A model generated the notes under the pieces. That model did not search any database. It worked only from the letters and a program-made list of their open reading frames with translations, and was not told where the DNA came from. DNA of 64,000 bases, taken from positions 2,170,001 through 2,234,000 of the forward strand of contig NZ_LR778301.1 of the NCBI RefSeq assembly GCF_902813185.1, given 5' to 3'. The first letter of the stretch is position 1, and every line of letters starts with the position of its first letter. The DNA is from Denitratisoma oestradiolicum. GTDB taxonomy: Bacteria; Pseudomonadota; Gammaproteobacteria; Burkholderiales; Rhodocyclaceae. Of the stretch, positions 16,960 through 26,718 are shown piece by piece. Made by a program: the position numbers and the translations under genes.

Positions 16960-18489
16960 TCAGGCCGTTCCGGGCACCGTCACCAGATGGCGCAATTTGG
17001 CATCTTCGTACCATATATGTCCCACCAGCCACTTCTTGAGGAAATTCAGGACATCGAACTGGGCAGTCAGGGGATTGATGTGGAGTTCGTCATAGAGCTC
17101 CTTGAGTTTCTCTCGGAAGCCATGATGTTGCAGCTTCTGGTTGTCCAATGCCGGATAACCGTAGTGCTCCATCATGCGTTCCTCGGCCTGGAAATGTACC
17201 TGAGCATACTGATCAAGGGTCTTCAGTACTCGGACCACTTCCTTCGCCCCAAGCTTCTGCACCACGCTGTCGAAGAGATCATTGGTCAGATCGAAAAGAT
17301 AGTGATGATGGGCGTCGATGGTATCGATACCGATACTGAGGGAATCGTCCCAGATCACCCAACCCCTCTCTCGGGAGGGAAGCTCAGGTAGGGTAAGCAC
17401 CTGGTTCGGATTGATGATGTCGTCCCGGTAGAGTTCGCGGATGCGCAGGATTTGCGGCAGGGCCTGATCGAAGGCGTCGACCACGACGGGATCGAATTTT
17501 TTGCCGGCCTGGCCATGAATCCACTGAATGGCTTCATTCACCGGCCATGCCTCCTTGTAGGGCCGGTGGGAAGTCAACGCATCAAAGACATCGGCGATGG
17601 CGCAGATGCGCGCGAATACGGGAATCTCCTCACCCTTGAGCCCCTTGGGATAGCCGCTGCCATCCCAGCTTTCATGGTGCGAGACAGCGATCTCCCGTGC
17701 GGCCTCGATCAGGGCGTCACTGCCCCGGAGGATGCGCTCCCCGATCTCGGTATGGGTCATCATCACGGAGAATTCCTCATCCGTCAGGCGGCTGGGTTTG
17801 AGGAGGATGGCATCGGCAATACCAATCTTGCCCACATCGTGCATGGGCGCCGCAATGGAAAGCCTTTCCCGCTGGGACTCAGACAATCCCAGTGCCTTGG
17901 CAATGGCACCCGCATAGTTTGTCATGCGCATCACATGGAGCCCGGTTTCGTTGTCCCGGTATTCCGAGGCGGCGCCGAGGCGCCGGATGGCATCGGTGCG
18001 GGCATCCTCCAACTCGATTTCCCGGACCCGCAGGGTCTCCATCACTACGCAGCGGTTGACCAGACCGGACAGGGCGATACCCAGATCTGTCATGAATTCC
18101 ACTTCGAAGACATCGGGCTGCCAATCCTGTTCCATTCCCAGCAAGGCGATGCCGATAAGCTTGTCGTCTCCGGGCAGGGGCAGAGCGAAGTAGCGCTCAT
18201 TTCCCGTCATCACGGTATGAGCCTGAGACTGGGGTTCCAGGGGCAGCGATTCCAAGGAACTGCCCTCGACCCAGGGCGGAGGAACACCATGCTGGGCCAC
18301 TTGTACGAATCGCCCCCGGGGGTTCAGGAGCAGGATCACGGCACGAGGCAGAACCCGGATTGCCGGCAAGCCTTTAAAAACCTCCAGCAGCCGCACAAGC
18401 AGACCATCCAGATCACTGTCGGTACCGCCTGCCAGGGTCAGTTCGAACACCAGTTTGCTGATTGCCAGAACTTCCTGATCCTTGTCCAC
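16960..18489 (-). CDS. HD-GYP phosphodiesterase with C-terminal hemerythrin domain
   Basis: A 509-residue signalling protein with three parts. Residues about 1-165 look like a GAF-type sensor. Residues about 175-350 are an HD-GYP domain with HDVGKIG, SHHESWDGSGYP and ADVFDAL, all expected metal ligands present, so it should cleave cyclic di-GMP. Residues about 375-500 are a bacteriohemerythrin domain with the di-iron ligands in IDAHHHYL, HFQAEE, HHGF and HIWYED. It would reduce cyclic di-GMP in response to oxygen or redox state. Translation starts at a GTG at 18489 after AAGGTG. No transmembrane segment is seen. It is monocistronic as far as can be told. Confidence 0.9.
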   Translation of the reverse strand: MDKDQEVLAISKLVFELTLAGGTDSDLDGLLVRLLEVFKGLPAIRVLPRAVILLLNPRGRFVQVAQHGVPPPWVEGSSLESLPLEPQSQAHTVMTGNERYFALPLPGDDKLIGIALLGMEQDWQPDVFEVEFMTDLGIALSGLVNRCVVMETLRVREIELEDARTDAIRRLGAASEYRDNETGLHVMRMTNYAGAIAKALGLSESQRERLSIAAPMHDVGKIGIADAILLKPSRLTDEEFSVMMTHTEIGERILRGSDALIEAAREIAVSHHESWDGSGYPKGLKGEEIPVFARICAIADVFDALTSHRPYKEAWPVNEAIQWIHGQAGKKFDPVVVDAFDQALPQILRIRELYRDDIINPNQVLTLPELPSRERGWVIWDDSLSIGIDTIDAHHHYLFDLTNDLFDSVVQKLGAKEVVRVLKTLDQYAQVHFQAEERMMEHYGYPALDNQKLQHHGFREKLKELYDELHINPLTAQFDVLNFLKKWLVGHIWYEDAKLRHLVTVPGTA

Positions 18490-18714
18490 AACACCTTCCC
18501 CCTGATTACTGCACAGTCTCTGCGCTGAAGCGTCCGAACATTAAAGGTATTGGAGAAAAAGTAAATTGACCTATGCCAATTCCACCTCCCCTGGTCCGTG
18601 ACGCAGGAGTGATGGACGACGGTGGTGCCCCCTTGCATCTCCCCGGCCTCGAATACTACTGGTGCAGCCCGGCCTGATTGATGTGGCAACGAAGAAGCCT
18701 ACAGGGAAAGGGTT

Positions 18715-20247
18715 TCAGTCCCCGCGGAGGTGGCGCTTTTCCAGGGTGCAATCGCGGCTTGCCACCACCTTGCCTTCGGAATCGACAGTTTCCAGCCTGA
18801 CGGTAAAGCCCCACAGTGCGGCAACGTGCCTAAGCACGGCATCGGCGGAATCGCCCAGGGGGCGGCGCTCATATTCCAGGTGCCGTAGCGTCAGGGTGCG
18901 ATCACCGCGAAAATTCACGTCCCAAACCTGGATGTTGGGCTCCCGTGCGCCCAGGTTGTACTGTTCGGAAAGTAGTTCTCGCAGGCGACGATAGCCGGGT
19001 TCGTCATGAATCGCCTCTACACGCAGGTTCTCCATGCTGTCGTCGTCGAGCACGGCGAAGAAATGAAAGTCGCGCATCAGCCGGGGCGACAGGTACTGGG
19101 CAACGAAGCTCTCATCCTTGAAATTGCGCATGGCGAAATCCAGGGTCTCTTGCCAATCTGAACCGGCGATATCCGGGAACCACTGGCGATCCTCCTCGGT
19201 AGGAGCCTCGCAGATGCGACGCAGGTCTCGCCACATGGCGAAGCCCAGGGCATAGGGATTGATGCCCGAATAGTGGGGGCTGTTGTAGGGGGGCTGGGCG
19301 ACGACATTGGTGTGGGACTGAAGAAACTCGAACATGAAGCCGTCGGACAGGCGCCCTTCATCGTAGAGGGTATTGATCAGGGTGTAGTGCCAAAAACAGG
19401 CCCAGCCCTCGTTCATCACCTGGGTCTGGCGCTGGGGGTAGAAATACTGGGCCACCTTGCGCACGATACGCACGATTTCCCGCTGCCAGGGTTCCAGCAG
19501 CGGTGCGTGCTTCTCGATGAAGTAGAGCAGGTTTTCCTCCGGCTCCTCGGGGAAACGACGCTCGACCGCTTCGGCCTCTCGTGCCAGGCGCGGCGGCAAC
19601 GTACGCCAAAGATCGTTGACCTGCTGCTGTAGATATTCCTCCCGGTCTTTCTGACGCAATCTTTCCTTTTCCATGGAAAGCTTGGGCGGATGCTTGTAGC
19701 GATCAACGCCCACGTTCATCAGCGCATGGCAGGCGTCGAGCAGTTGCTCGACCTCGGCCACGCCATGACGCTCCTCGCATTCTGCTATGTAGCCCCGGGC
19801 GAAAATCAGATAGTCGATGATGGCGTCGGCCGAGGTCCAGGTCTTGAACAGGTAGTTGCCCTTGAAAAAGGAGTTGTGGCCATAGGCGGCATGGGCGATC
19901 ACCAGGGCCTGCATGGTCAGGGTGTTCTCCTCCATCAGATAGGCAATGCAGGGGTTGGAATTGATGACGATCTCGTAGGCGAGCCCCATCTGGCCGCGTC
20001 GGTAGGTCTTCTCGGTGGCGAGGAAATGCTTGCCGAAGGACCAGTGGTGATAGAGCACCGGCATGCCGATCGAGGCATAGGCGTCCATCATCTGCTCGGC
20101 GGTGATGATCTCGATCTGATGCGGATAGGTATCGAGTCCATAGGCAGCGGCGACGCGACGAATCTCGGCATCATAGTGAGCCAGGGCCTCGAAGTTCCAT
20201 TCCGATCCCTGGGGCAGCATCTTGGAGTGGCGTTTGCGTCGGTTCAT
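18715..20247 (-). CDS. spoVR: SpoVR-family protein
   Basis: A 510-residue SpoVR/YcgB-family protein, full length. Typical segments include EWNFEALAHYDAEIRRVAAAYGLDTYPHQIEII trimmed in the family to the same order, YEIVINSNPCIAYLMEEN, and NEGWACFWHYTLINTLYDEG. The biochemical function is unknown; in Gammaproteobacteria it is induced together with yeaG/yeaH in stationary phase and nitrogen stress. The ATG at 20247 overlaps the yeaH stop by four bases, so the two are translationally coupled. It is the last gene of the prkA-yeaH-spoVR operon. Confidence 0.93.
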   Translation of the reverse strand: MNRRKRHSKMLPQGSEWNFEALAHYDAEIRRVAAAYGLDTYPHQIEIITAEQMMDAYASIGMPVLYHHWSFGKHFLATEKTYRRGQMGLAYEIVINSNPCIAYLMEENTLTMQALVIAHAAYGHNSFFKGNYLFKTWTSADAIIDYLIFARGYIAECEERHGVAEVEQLLDACHALMNVGVDRYKHPPKLSMEKERLRQKDREEYLQQQVNDLWRTLPPRLAREAEAVERRFPEEPEENLLYFIEKHAPLLEPWQREIVRIVRKVAQYFYPQRQTQVMNEGWACFWHYTLINTLYDEGRLSDGFMFEFLQSHTNVVAQPPYNSPHYSGINPYALGFAMWRDLRRICEAPTEEDRQWFPDIAGSDWQETLDFAMRNFKDESFVAQYLSPRLMRDFHFFAVLDDDSMENLRVEAIHDEPGYRRLRELLSEQYNLGAREPNIQVWDVNFRGDRTLTLRHLEYERRPLGDSADAVLRHVAALWGFTVRLETVDSEGKVVASRDCTLEKRHLRGD

Positions 20248-21524
20248 ACCAGTTTCTTCTTGAACAGGGCGCGGAATACCGGATAGATGTCGGGCAGGCT
20301 CTCGATGCGCTGCATGGCAAAGCGTGCCTTGTGGCTGTCGACGATCCGCTCGTATTCGCGCCAGAGGTTCTGGGGCTGGCCTCGAGTGATCTCGATATAG
20401 GCGTAGTACTGGCAGAGCGGCAGCAGACGGCTGTCGAGGATGTCTCGGCAATGGGGGGAGTCGGCCTCCCAGTTGTCACCATCGGATGCCTGGGCCACAT
20501 AGATGTTCCAGGCGCTGCTGGCATAGCGCTCGGCGATGATCTTCACCGTCAGGTCGAGGGCGCTCGACACCACAGTGCCTCCGGACTCCCGCGACTGGAA
20601 GAACTCGTCCTCCTCCACCTCCGCCGCCTGGGTGTGGTGGCGCACGAAAACAACCTCGATATGGTCGTAGGTGCGGGTAAGGAACAGGTAAAGCAGCATG
20701 AAGAAGCGCTTGGCGATCTGCTTCTTTTCCTCGTCCATGGAGCCGGAGACATCCATCAGGCAGAACATCACCGCTTGGGTCGATGGCTGCGGGATACGCA
20801 CGCGATTGTTGTAGCGCAGATCGAAGGCATCGATGAAGGGGATGGCCTCGATCCTGGTACGCAGCCTGGCGATCTCGCGGCGGATTTCGCGCACATCGGG
20901 GTCGAGTTCGGTTCGCGTGGCCAGCAGTTCCTCCAGGCGCTTCTCCAGTTCGGCGATGCGGCGGCGCAGGGGCGAGGCAAAGGCGATGCGCCGCCCTGCC
21001 GCACCCCGCAGGGAGCGGCGAATGCTGATGTTAGCCGGCACGCCGGTCTGGGTGTAGCCGGCCCGCGCACGCTTGTACTCCTCGATGCGGGCGAGCTGGG
21101 TCTTGACCAGATTGGGCAGGGCCAGTTCGTCGAAGAAAATGTCGAGAAACTCCTCCCGGGAGAGGGTGAATACGAAGTCGTCCAGACTTTCCCCATCAGG
21201 ACTGCCCTGGCTGCCGCCGCCCCCACCACCCTGGGGCCGCTCGATCTCGTCGCCGGTGAGAAAGCGGTCATTACCGGCATTGACCTGACGCCAGACGCCA
21301 GCGTGGCCTTGGCGAAACTGGGGCTCGGAAATATCCCGAGCGGGGATGCTGATCTTCTCGCCGCTGTCGATGTCGCGAACGCCGCGTCGAGCAATGGCCT
21401 CCTGCACAGCTTCCCGAATCTGCCCCTTGAAGCGGCGCAGGAAGCGCTGGCGGTTAACGGCACTCTTGTTCTTGGCATCGAAACGCCGGTCGACGATGCG
21501 CACCATGCGTACGGCTTGCGCCAT
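20244..21524 (-). CDS. yeaH: DUF444 protein YeaH
   Basis: A 426-residue DUF444 protein. A von Willebrand factor A-like fold is indicated in the C-terminal half by the metal site DVSGSMDEEKK near residue 255. The N-terminal half is basic and ends in a Gly/Ser-rich turn (GGGGGGSQG near residue 100). It is always found next to the PrkA kinase, which lies 42 bases upstream here, and it may be its substrate or partner. It overlaps spoVR by ATGA. Confidence 0.93.
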   Translation of the reverse strand: MAQAVRMVRIVDRRFDAKNKSAVNRQRFLRRFKGQIREAVQEAIARRGVRDIDSGEKISIPARDISEPQFRQGHAGVWRQVNAGNDRFLTGDEIERPQGGGGGGSQGSPDGESLDDFVFTLSREEFLDIFFDELALPNLVKTQLARIEEYKRARAGYTQTGVPANISIRRSLRGAAGRRIAFASPLRRRIAELEKRLEELLATRTELDPDVREIRREIARLRTRIEAIPFIDAFDLRYNNRVRIPQPSTQAVMFCLMDVSGSMDEEKKQIAKRFFMLLYLFLTRTYDHIEVVFVRHHTQAAEVEEDEFFQSRESGGTVVSSALDLTVKIIAERYASSAWNIYVAQASDGDNWEADSPHCRDILDSRLLPLCQYYAYIEITRGQPQNLWREYERIVDSHKARFAMQRIESLPDIYPVFRALFKKKLV

Positions 21525-21566
21525 ATCTTCCTCCCGTTGCCGCAGCTCCCTCGCCGGATCGCGGCG

Positions 21567-23489
21567 CTATGAGGATTTGCGCACCCGCAGGTACCACTCG
21601 GCGAGCAGGCGCACCTGCCGTTCGGTATAACCCTTGGATGTCATGCGATTGACGAAGTCCTGATGCTTTTTCTGCTCATCGGCACTGGCCTTGGCATTGA
21701 AGGAGATCACCGGCAGCAGATCCTCGGTGTTGGAGAACATCTTCTTCTCGATCACCGCCCGCAGCTTCTCGTAGCTGGTCCAGGCCGGGTTCTTGCCGTC
21801 ATTTTTGGCGCGGGCGCGCAGCACGAAGTTGACCACCTCGTTGCGGAAGTCCTTGGGATTCGAAATGCCGGCCGGCTTTTCGATCTTCTCCAGCTCATCG
21901 TTGAGGGCGCCCCGATCCAGCATCTCGCCGGTGTTCGGATCGCGGAATTCCTGGTCCTGGATCCAGAAGTCCGCGTAGGTGACGTAGCGGTCGAAGATAT
22001 TCTGGCCGTACTCGGAATAGCTCTCCAGATAGGCGGTCTGGATTTCCTTGCCAATGAACTCGGCGTAATGGGGCGCCAGGAATTCCTTGATGAAGCGCAG
22101 GTAGCGTTCCTCGATCTCGGCCGGGAACTGTTCCTGCTCGATCTGCTGTTCCAGCACGTACATCAGGTGCACCGGGTTGGCCGCCACTTCCCGGTGGTCG
22201 AAGTTGAAGACCTTGGAGAGTATCTTGAAGGCGAAGCGCGTGGACAGTCCGGTCATGCCCTCGTCGACACCAGCGTAGTCCTTGTACTCCTGATAGCTCT
22301 TGGCCTTGGGGTCGGTGTCCTTGAGGTTCTCGCCATCATAGACGCGCATCTTCGAATAGATCGAGGAATTCTCCGGTTCCTTGAGGCGGGACAGCACCGA
22401 GAACTGGGCCATCATGCGCAGGGTGTCCGGCGCGCAGGGCGCGGCCGCCAGGGAAGAGTTGCGCAACAGCTTGTCGTAGATGCGAATCTCGTCGGACACC
22501 CGCAACGAGTAGGGCACCTTGACGATGTAGATGCGGTCGAGGAAGGCCTCGTTGTTGCGATTGTTCTTGAAGCTCTGCCACTCGGCCTCGTTGGAGTGGG
22601 CCAGGATCAGGCCGTCGAAGGGAATCGCCCCGAAACCCTCGGTCCCCTTGTAGTTGGCTTCCTGGGTCGCCGTCAGCAAGGGGTGCAGCACCTTGATCGG
22701 CGCCTTGAACATCTCGACGAATTCCATGATGCCCCGGTTGGAGAGGCACAGTCCTCCCGAATAGCTGTAGGCATCGGGATCGTCCTGGGAGTAGTGCTCC
22801 AGCTTGCGGATATCGATCTTGCCCACCAGTGAGGAGATGTCCTGGTTGTTCTCGTCGCCAGGCTCGGTCTTGGACACCGCAATCTGCTTTAGCACCGACG
22901 GGTACACCTTGACGACACGGAACTTGGTGATGTCACCGTTGAACTCGTGCAGGCGCTTGACCGCCCAGGGGCTCATGATGGTATTGAGGTAGCGGCGCGG
23001 GATACCGAAGTCCTCCTCGAGAATAGGGCCGTCCTCCTCGGGCTTGAATAAACCCAGGGGCGACTCATGGACCGGCGAACCCTTCACCGCATAGAAAGGC
23101 ACCAACTCCATCAGATACTTGAGCTTCTCTGCCAGGGACGACTTGCCGCCGCCCACCGGGCCCAACAGGTAAAGCAACTGCTTCTTTTCCTCGAGCCCCT
23201 GAGCGGCGTGGCGGAAGTAGGAGACGAGTTTCTCTATCACCTCCTCCATGCCGTAGAACTCGCGGAAGGCCGGATATATCTTGATGATCTTGTTGGCAAA
23301 GATGCGTGAAGCCCGAGGATCGGTGCGGGTATCCATCAACTCAGGCTCGCCGATGGCGAGCAACATGCGCTCGGCGACACTAGCGTAGGCGATCGGATCT
23401 CGCTTGCAGAGCTCAAGGTATTCCTGAAGGGACATCTCCTCTTCCTGAAACGCCTCGTATCGGGACTGGTAGCGGGCGAAGATCGACAT
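21567..23489 (-). CDS. prkA: PrkA-family serine protein kinase / AAA+ protein (YeaG)
   Basis: A 640-residue PrkA/YeaG protein. The N-terminal AAA-type ATPase has the Walker A motif GPVGGGKSSLAEKL near residue 110. The C-terminal PrkA kinase domain ends at residue 640. Length matches E. coli YeaG (about 640). It starts MSIFARYQSRYEAFQEEEMSLQ, with a strong GAGGAGG site before the ATG. It is first in the operon with yeaH and spoVR, which in other Proteobacteria responds to starvation and stationary phase. I looked for a sigma-54 promoter upstream and found none with correct spacing. Confidence 0.95.
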   Translation of the reverse strand: MSIFARYQSRYEAFQEEEMSLQEYLELCKRDPIAYASVAERMLLAIGEPELMDTRTDPRASRIFANKIIKIYPAFREFYGMEEVIEKLVSYFRHAAQGLEEKKQLLYLLGPVGGGKSSLAEKLKYLMELVPFYAVKGSPVHESPLGLFKPEEDGPILEEDFGIPRRYLNTIMSPWAVKRLHEFNGDITKFRVVKVYPSVLKQIAVSKTEPGDENNQDISSLVGKIDIRKLEHYSQDDPDAYSYSGGLCLSNRGIMEFVEMFKAPIKVLHPLLTATQEANYKGTEGFGAIPFDGLILAHSNEAEWQSFKNNRNNEAFLDRIYIVKVPYSLRVSDEIRIYDKLLRNSSLAAAPCAPDTLRMMAQFSVLSRLKEPENSSIYSKMRVYDGENLKDTDPKAKSYQEYKDYAGVDEGMTGLSTRFAFKILSKVFNFDHREVAANPVHLMYVLEQQIEQEQFPAEIEERYLRFIKEFLAPHYAEFIGKEIQTAYLESYSEYGQNIFDRYVTYADFWIQDQEFRDPNTGEMLDRGALNDELEKIEKPAGISNPKDFRNEVVNFVLRARAKNDGKNPAWTSYEKLRAVIEKKMFSNTEDLLPVISFNAKASADEQKKHQDFVNRMTSKGYTERQVRLLAEWYLRVRKSS

Positions 23490-23923
23490 GACAGACCCTC
23501 CTCAGAGTGCAAGTACTACAACCGTATGAACACTGTGACACTGAAAAAGTTCTACGACAATCCGACGTGTGATTTGAGAGGAGCGTCGAATAGTCTGTTC
23601 AGTCTCAACTTAGTCGCGGCCAACGATGGGAGCAACCTCGAAAAAGCGGAGGAAAGTGCAGCATTCATTGCGCAGCATTCGACACGTAACAAAAGGATGA
23701 CAGGCAGCGCTTTCCGAAGAGACTGCCCTTGCCCGTTAGAATGAGCCCCTCACTCATGATTCGGGAACCCTGATGTTGACCATCTCCACCACTTTCCAAT
23801 ACGCCAGGGAGAACATTCATCCAGGTGGAGATAACCATGGTCGCGTTAACGCAGCGACGGTTGGCGTGAATACCAATTGCATCACCCTGACTGAAACCAT
23901 GGACTGATCCGCGCCAACCAGGC
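23490..23923. other. Intergenic region between divergent prkA and CoA-transferase genes
   Basis: This 434-base region is less GC-rich than the flanking genes. It must carry the prkA promoter and the CoA-transferase promoter. A 72-codon open frame at 23526-23744 has no ribosome site and no recognisable product. No hairpin with a T-run and no properly spaced sigma-54 box was seen. Confidence 0.5.
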
Positions 23924-25330
23924 ATGCATTCCACCAGCCTCCATCCATATACGCCCTTATCCGGCCACCCCTGCCGTCTGGCGGGTCAAGGTCTGGCCAG
24001 CGACTACGGCCGTACCCTGCTCACCAGCCTCGGTGCTGAGGTTCGGGAAAGCGTCGGGCTGGGCGACCAGCATCCGGCCCTGGCCTGGGCCTATAGCGGG
24101 CTGATGGTCCTGACCGGAGAGCCGGGCCGGGAGCCCCTGATGGGTCCGACGCCTCTGGCCAGTTGCGTCCAAGGTGTCCTGACCGCCTTCTCCAGTCTGG
24201 CGGGCGATGCCCTCCGGGAAACTCTGCCCGATGCCCGATTGCTGTCGGAGCGGGCTGCTCTGGCCGGATTGGGTCGCCAGGGCGCCATCTCACCCGGGGG
24301 TGGCTGCCGCCTGCTGGCCACAGCGGATGGCTGGTTGGCCCTCAGCCTCAGCCGGGAGGAGGACTGGCAATTACTGCCGGCCTGGCTGGAAACCGATGTG
24401 ACGCCAAATTGGGAGGCCCTCCCCGCCCTGCTCGCCCGCCGCACCACCTCGGCGCTGCTGGACCAGGGACGCCTGCTGGGGCTGGCTCTGGCGCCCCTGG
24501 CCATGCCGGCGCCGGCTGATGGCTCCTGGTACAGCATCGAACATGAAGGCCCGTCCAGCCAGGGCCACCGTCGGGACACTCCCCTGGTGATCGACCTGAG
24601 TTCCCTCTGGGCCGGCCCCCTATGCGGCCATCTGCTGCAAAAGGCCGGCGCCCGGGTGGTCAAGGTGGAAAGCCAGCAACGGCCGGATGGTGCCCGCCAG
24701 GGTCCGGCGGCTTTCTACCATCTGATGAACCAGGGCAAAGCCAGCGTGGCCCTGGACTTCCAGTCCCGCCAGGGTGTCGACCAACTACGCCGTCTATTGC
24801 TGGCCGCCGACATCGTGATCGAAGGCTCCCGGCCCCGGGCACTGCGCCAATTGGGCGTCATAGCGGAAGAAGTGCTGGCGGAAAACCCTGGCCTCACCTG
24901 GGTCAGCCTCACCGGCTACGGCCGGGGCGAACCCCAGGCCCAGTGGGTCGCCTATGGGGACGATGCCGGCGTGGCAGCAGGACTCTCGGGCCTGCTGCTG
25001 GAACTCACCGGACTGCCCCTTTTCTGTGGCGATGCCATCGCCGACCCCCTGACCGGACTTCACGCCGTCCTGGTGGCCTGGGCCAGTTATCTGGGCGGCG
25101 GCGGGCGCCTGATTTCCCTGGCCCTGAACGATGTGGTCGGCCACTGTCTGCGCCATGCCCTGCCCCCCACGACCGAGGCACGCTACGCACGCTGGCAGGA
25201 ATGGGGCGCCCTCGCCCATCAGGCCGGACTGCCCACCGGGCTGCCTACGCCCCGCCTCGCCACCTCCCGAGCCCGGCCCCTGGGAGCCGATACCTGGGCG
25301 ATCCTGACGGAACTGGGCATCCCATGCTGA
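23924..25330 (+). CDS. CoA-transferase family III (CaiB/BaiF) protein, tandem-domain form
   Basis: A 468-residue family III CoA-transferase homologue with an unusual layout. The well-conserved N-terminal motif of the family, VIDLSSLWAGPLCGHLLQKAGARVVKVE, appears only at about residue 205 (quoted here in two parts: VIDLSSLWAGPLCGHLL and QKAGARVVKVE), followed by MNQGKASVALD. The first 200 residues look like a degenerate copy (RLAGQGLASDYGRTLLTSLGAEV in the Rossmann position, and DGWLALSL). The possible catalytic Asp lies in AYGDDAGVAAGLSG. Such proteins activate acids with CoA from a donor thioester. It overlaps the amidohydrolase gene by seven bases, so the two probably work in one pathway. 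The substrate is unknown. Confidence 0.82.
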   Translation: MHSTSLHPYTPLSGHPCRLAGQGLASDYGRTLLTSLGAEVRESVGLGDQHPALAWAYSGLMVLTGEPGREPLMGPTPLASCVQGVLTAFSSLAGDALRETLPDARLLSERAALAGLGRQGAISPGGGCRLLATADGWLALSLSREEDWQLLPAWLETDVTPNWEALPALLARRTTSALLDQGRLLGLALAPLAMPAPADGSWYSIEHEGPSSQGHRRDTPLVIDLSSLWAGPLCGHLLQKAGARVVKVESQQRPDGARQGPAAFYHLMNQGKASVALDFQSRQGVDQLRRLLLAADIVIEGSRPRALRQLGVIAEEVLAENPGLTWVSLTGYGRGEPQAQWVAYGDDAGVAAGLSGLLLELTGLPLFCGDAIADPLTGLHAVLVAWASYLGGGGRLISLALNDVVGHCLRHALPPTTEARYARWQEWGALAHQAGLPTGLPTPRLATSRARPLGADTWAILTELGIPC

Positions 25331-26718
25331 TCCGCCACTGTGAGATTCACGGTGACACCCTGTCCGACCTGCGCATCGAAGGGGGAGCAATCACCGACAT
25401 TGGCGACCAAATCCATCCCCGGAGCGGTGAAGAGGTGCTGGATGCCGCCGGAGGCGCCCTGCTGCCTGGCCTCCATGACCACCATATTCACCTGCTGGCC
25501 CTGGCCGCCGCCCTGGACTCCATTCCCTGCGGTCCTCCCCGGGTCAGCACCCCGGAACAACTGACCCTCGCCCTGACCCAGGCCGCTGCCGAGGCACCGG
25601 AAGATGGCTGGCTGCGGGGCATCGGCTACCACGAGTCCGTGGCCGGCGACATCGACCGGCACTGGCTGGACCGGGTGGTGCCCCACCGTCCCTTGCGCAT
25701 CCAGCATCGCAGTGGCCGCCTCTGGATTCTCAACTCCCGCGCCCTGCAAGACCTGGGCGCCGACATCCCCGCGAAATTCACGGAGGACCTGGCCAGGGGA
25801 CGGCTCCACGATGCCGATGCCTGGCTGCGCCGGCGTCTGGGCAGCCGTCCTCCGTCCCTGGAGCGCGTCGGCAAACTGCTTGCGTCCCATGGTATCACCG
25901 GCGTCACCGACACTTCCCAGCACAACGGCCCGGAAGAGCTGGCCCACTTCGCCGCCGAGCAGGCCCGGGGCCACCTGCCCCAGGCAGTGCTGCTCATGGG
26001 TGATGCCCGTCTCGACGGTGCGATCGCCCAGGGAGACGTGACGCCGGGTCATTACAAGATTCATCTGCACGAAGCCGACCTGCCTCCCTTCGACGACCTC
26101 TGCGCGGACATCCGGCGCAGTCACCAGACCGGCCGCAGGGTAGCCATTCACTGCGTCACCCTGACCGAACTGGTCTTCGCCAGCGCGGCCCTGGAAGCAG
26201 CGGGAGTCCTGCCCGGCGACCGCATCGAGCATGGTGCCGTTGCCCCCCCAGACACCCTGCCCCGCCTGGCTGCCCTGGGACTGACCGTGGTGACCCAGCC
26301 CAATTTCGTCCTGGAGCGGGGCGACGCCTATCTGCGCGACGTGGACAAGGCCGACCTGCCCTGGCTCTACCGGGCCCGGGGCCTGCTGGAAGCCGGCATT
26401 CTCCTGGCCGCCGGCAGCGATGCCCCCTATGGCAACCCCAATCCCTGGCTGTCCATGGAAGCTGCCGTGTGCCGTCGCACCGCGGCCGGATTGTCCCTGG
26501 GCACGGAGGAAGCCCTGAACCCGGAACAGACCCTGGCTCTGTTCACCGGCACGGCCGACAATCCCGGAGGACCGTCGCGACCCATCGAAATCGGCGCCCC
26601 GGCCGACCTGTGCCTGCTGGATCGCCCCTGGAGAAATGCCCGGCCCCGGCTCGGCGCCGTGGTGGTGCGGGGAACCTGGCGGCAGGGCCGGCGCCTCTGG
26701 AACGCAGAGGAAAGCTGA
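25324..26718 (+). CDS. Amidohydrolase family protein (amidohydrolase 3 type)
   Basis: A 464-residue metal-dependent hydrolase. The start ATG at 25324 overlaps the CoA-transferase stop region. The metal ligands are visible: HDHHIHLL near residue 54, IHCVTLTEL near 275, IEHGAVAP near 302 and GSDAPYGNPNPW near 365. This pattern fits the YtcJ-like amidohydrolase 3 branch. Physiological substrates of this branch are mostly unknown. Coupling to a CoA-transferase suggests that it opens a ring or cleaves an amide or enol-lactone before or after CoA activation; this is inference. Confidence 0.85.
   Translation: MLIRHCEIHGDTLSDLRIEGGAITDIGDQIHPRSGEEVLDAAGGALLPGLHDHHIHLLALAAALDSIPCGPPRVSTPEQLTLALTQAAAEAPEDGWLRGIGYHESVAGDIDRHWLDRVVPHRPLRIQHRSGRLWILNSRALQDLGADIPAKFTEDLARGRLHDADAWLRRRLGSRPPSLERVGKLLASHGITGVTDTSQHNGPEELAHFAAEQARGHLPQAVLLMGDARLDGAIAQGDVTPGHYKIHLHEADLPPFDDLCADIRRSHQTGRRVAIHCVTLTELVFASAALEAAGVLPGDRIEHGAVAPPDTLPRLAALGLTVVTQPNFVLERGDAYLRDVDKADLPWLYRARGLLEAGILLAAGSDAPYGNPNPWLSMEAAVCRRTAAGLSLGTEEALNPEQTLALFTGTADNPGGPSRPIEIGAPADLCLLDRPWRNARPRLGAVVVRGTWRQGRRLWNAEES

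Noticed and set aside
23490..23560. Possible sigma-54 promoter upstream of prkA
   Set aside because: A TTGCA-like element exists, but there is no TGGCAC at the required distance and the GG-GC spacing is off by one.
23526..23744. 72-codon open frame between prkA and the CoA-transferase gene
   Set aside because: No ribosome site, no recognisable motif, and it lies where the divergent promoters must be.
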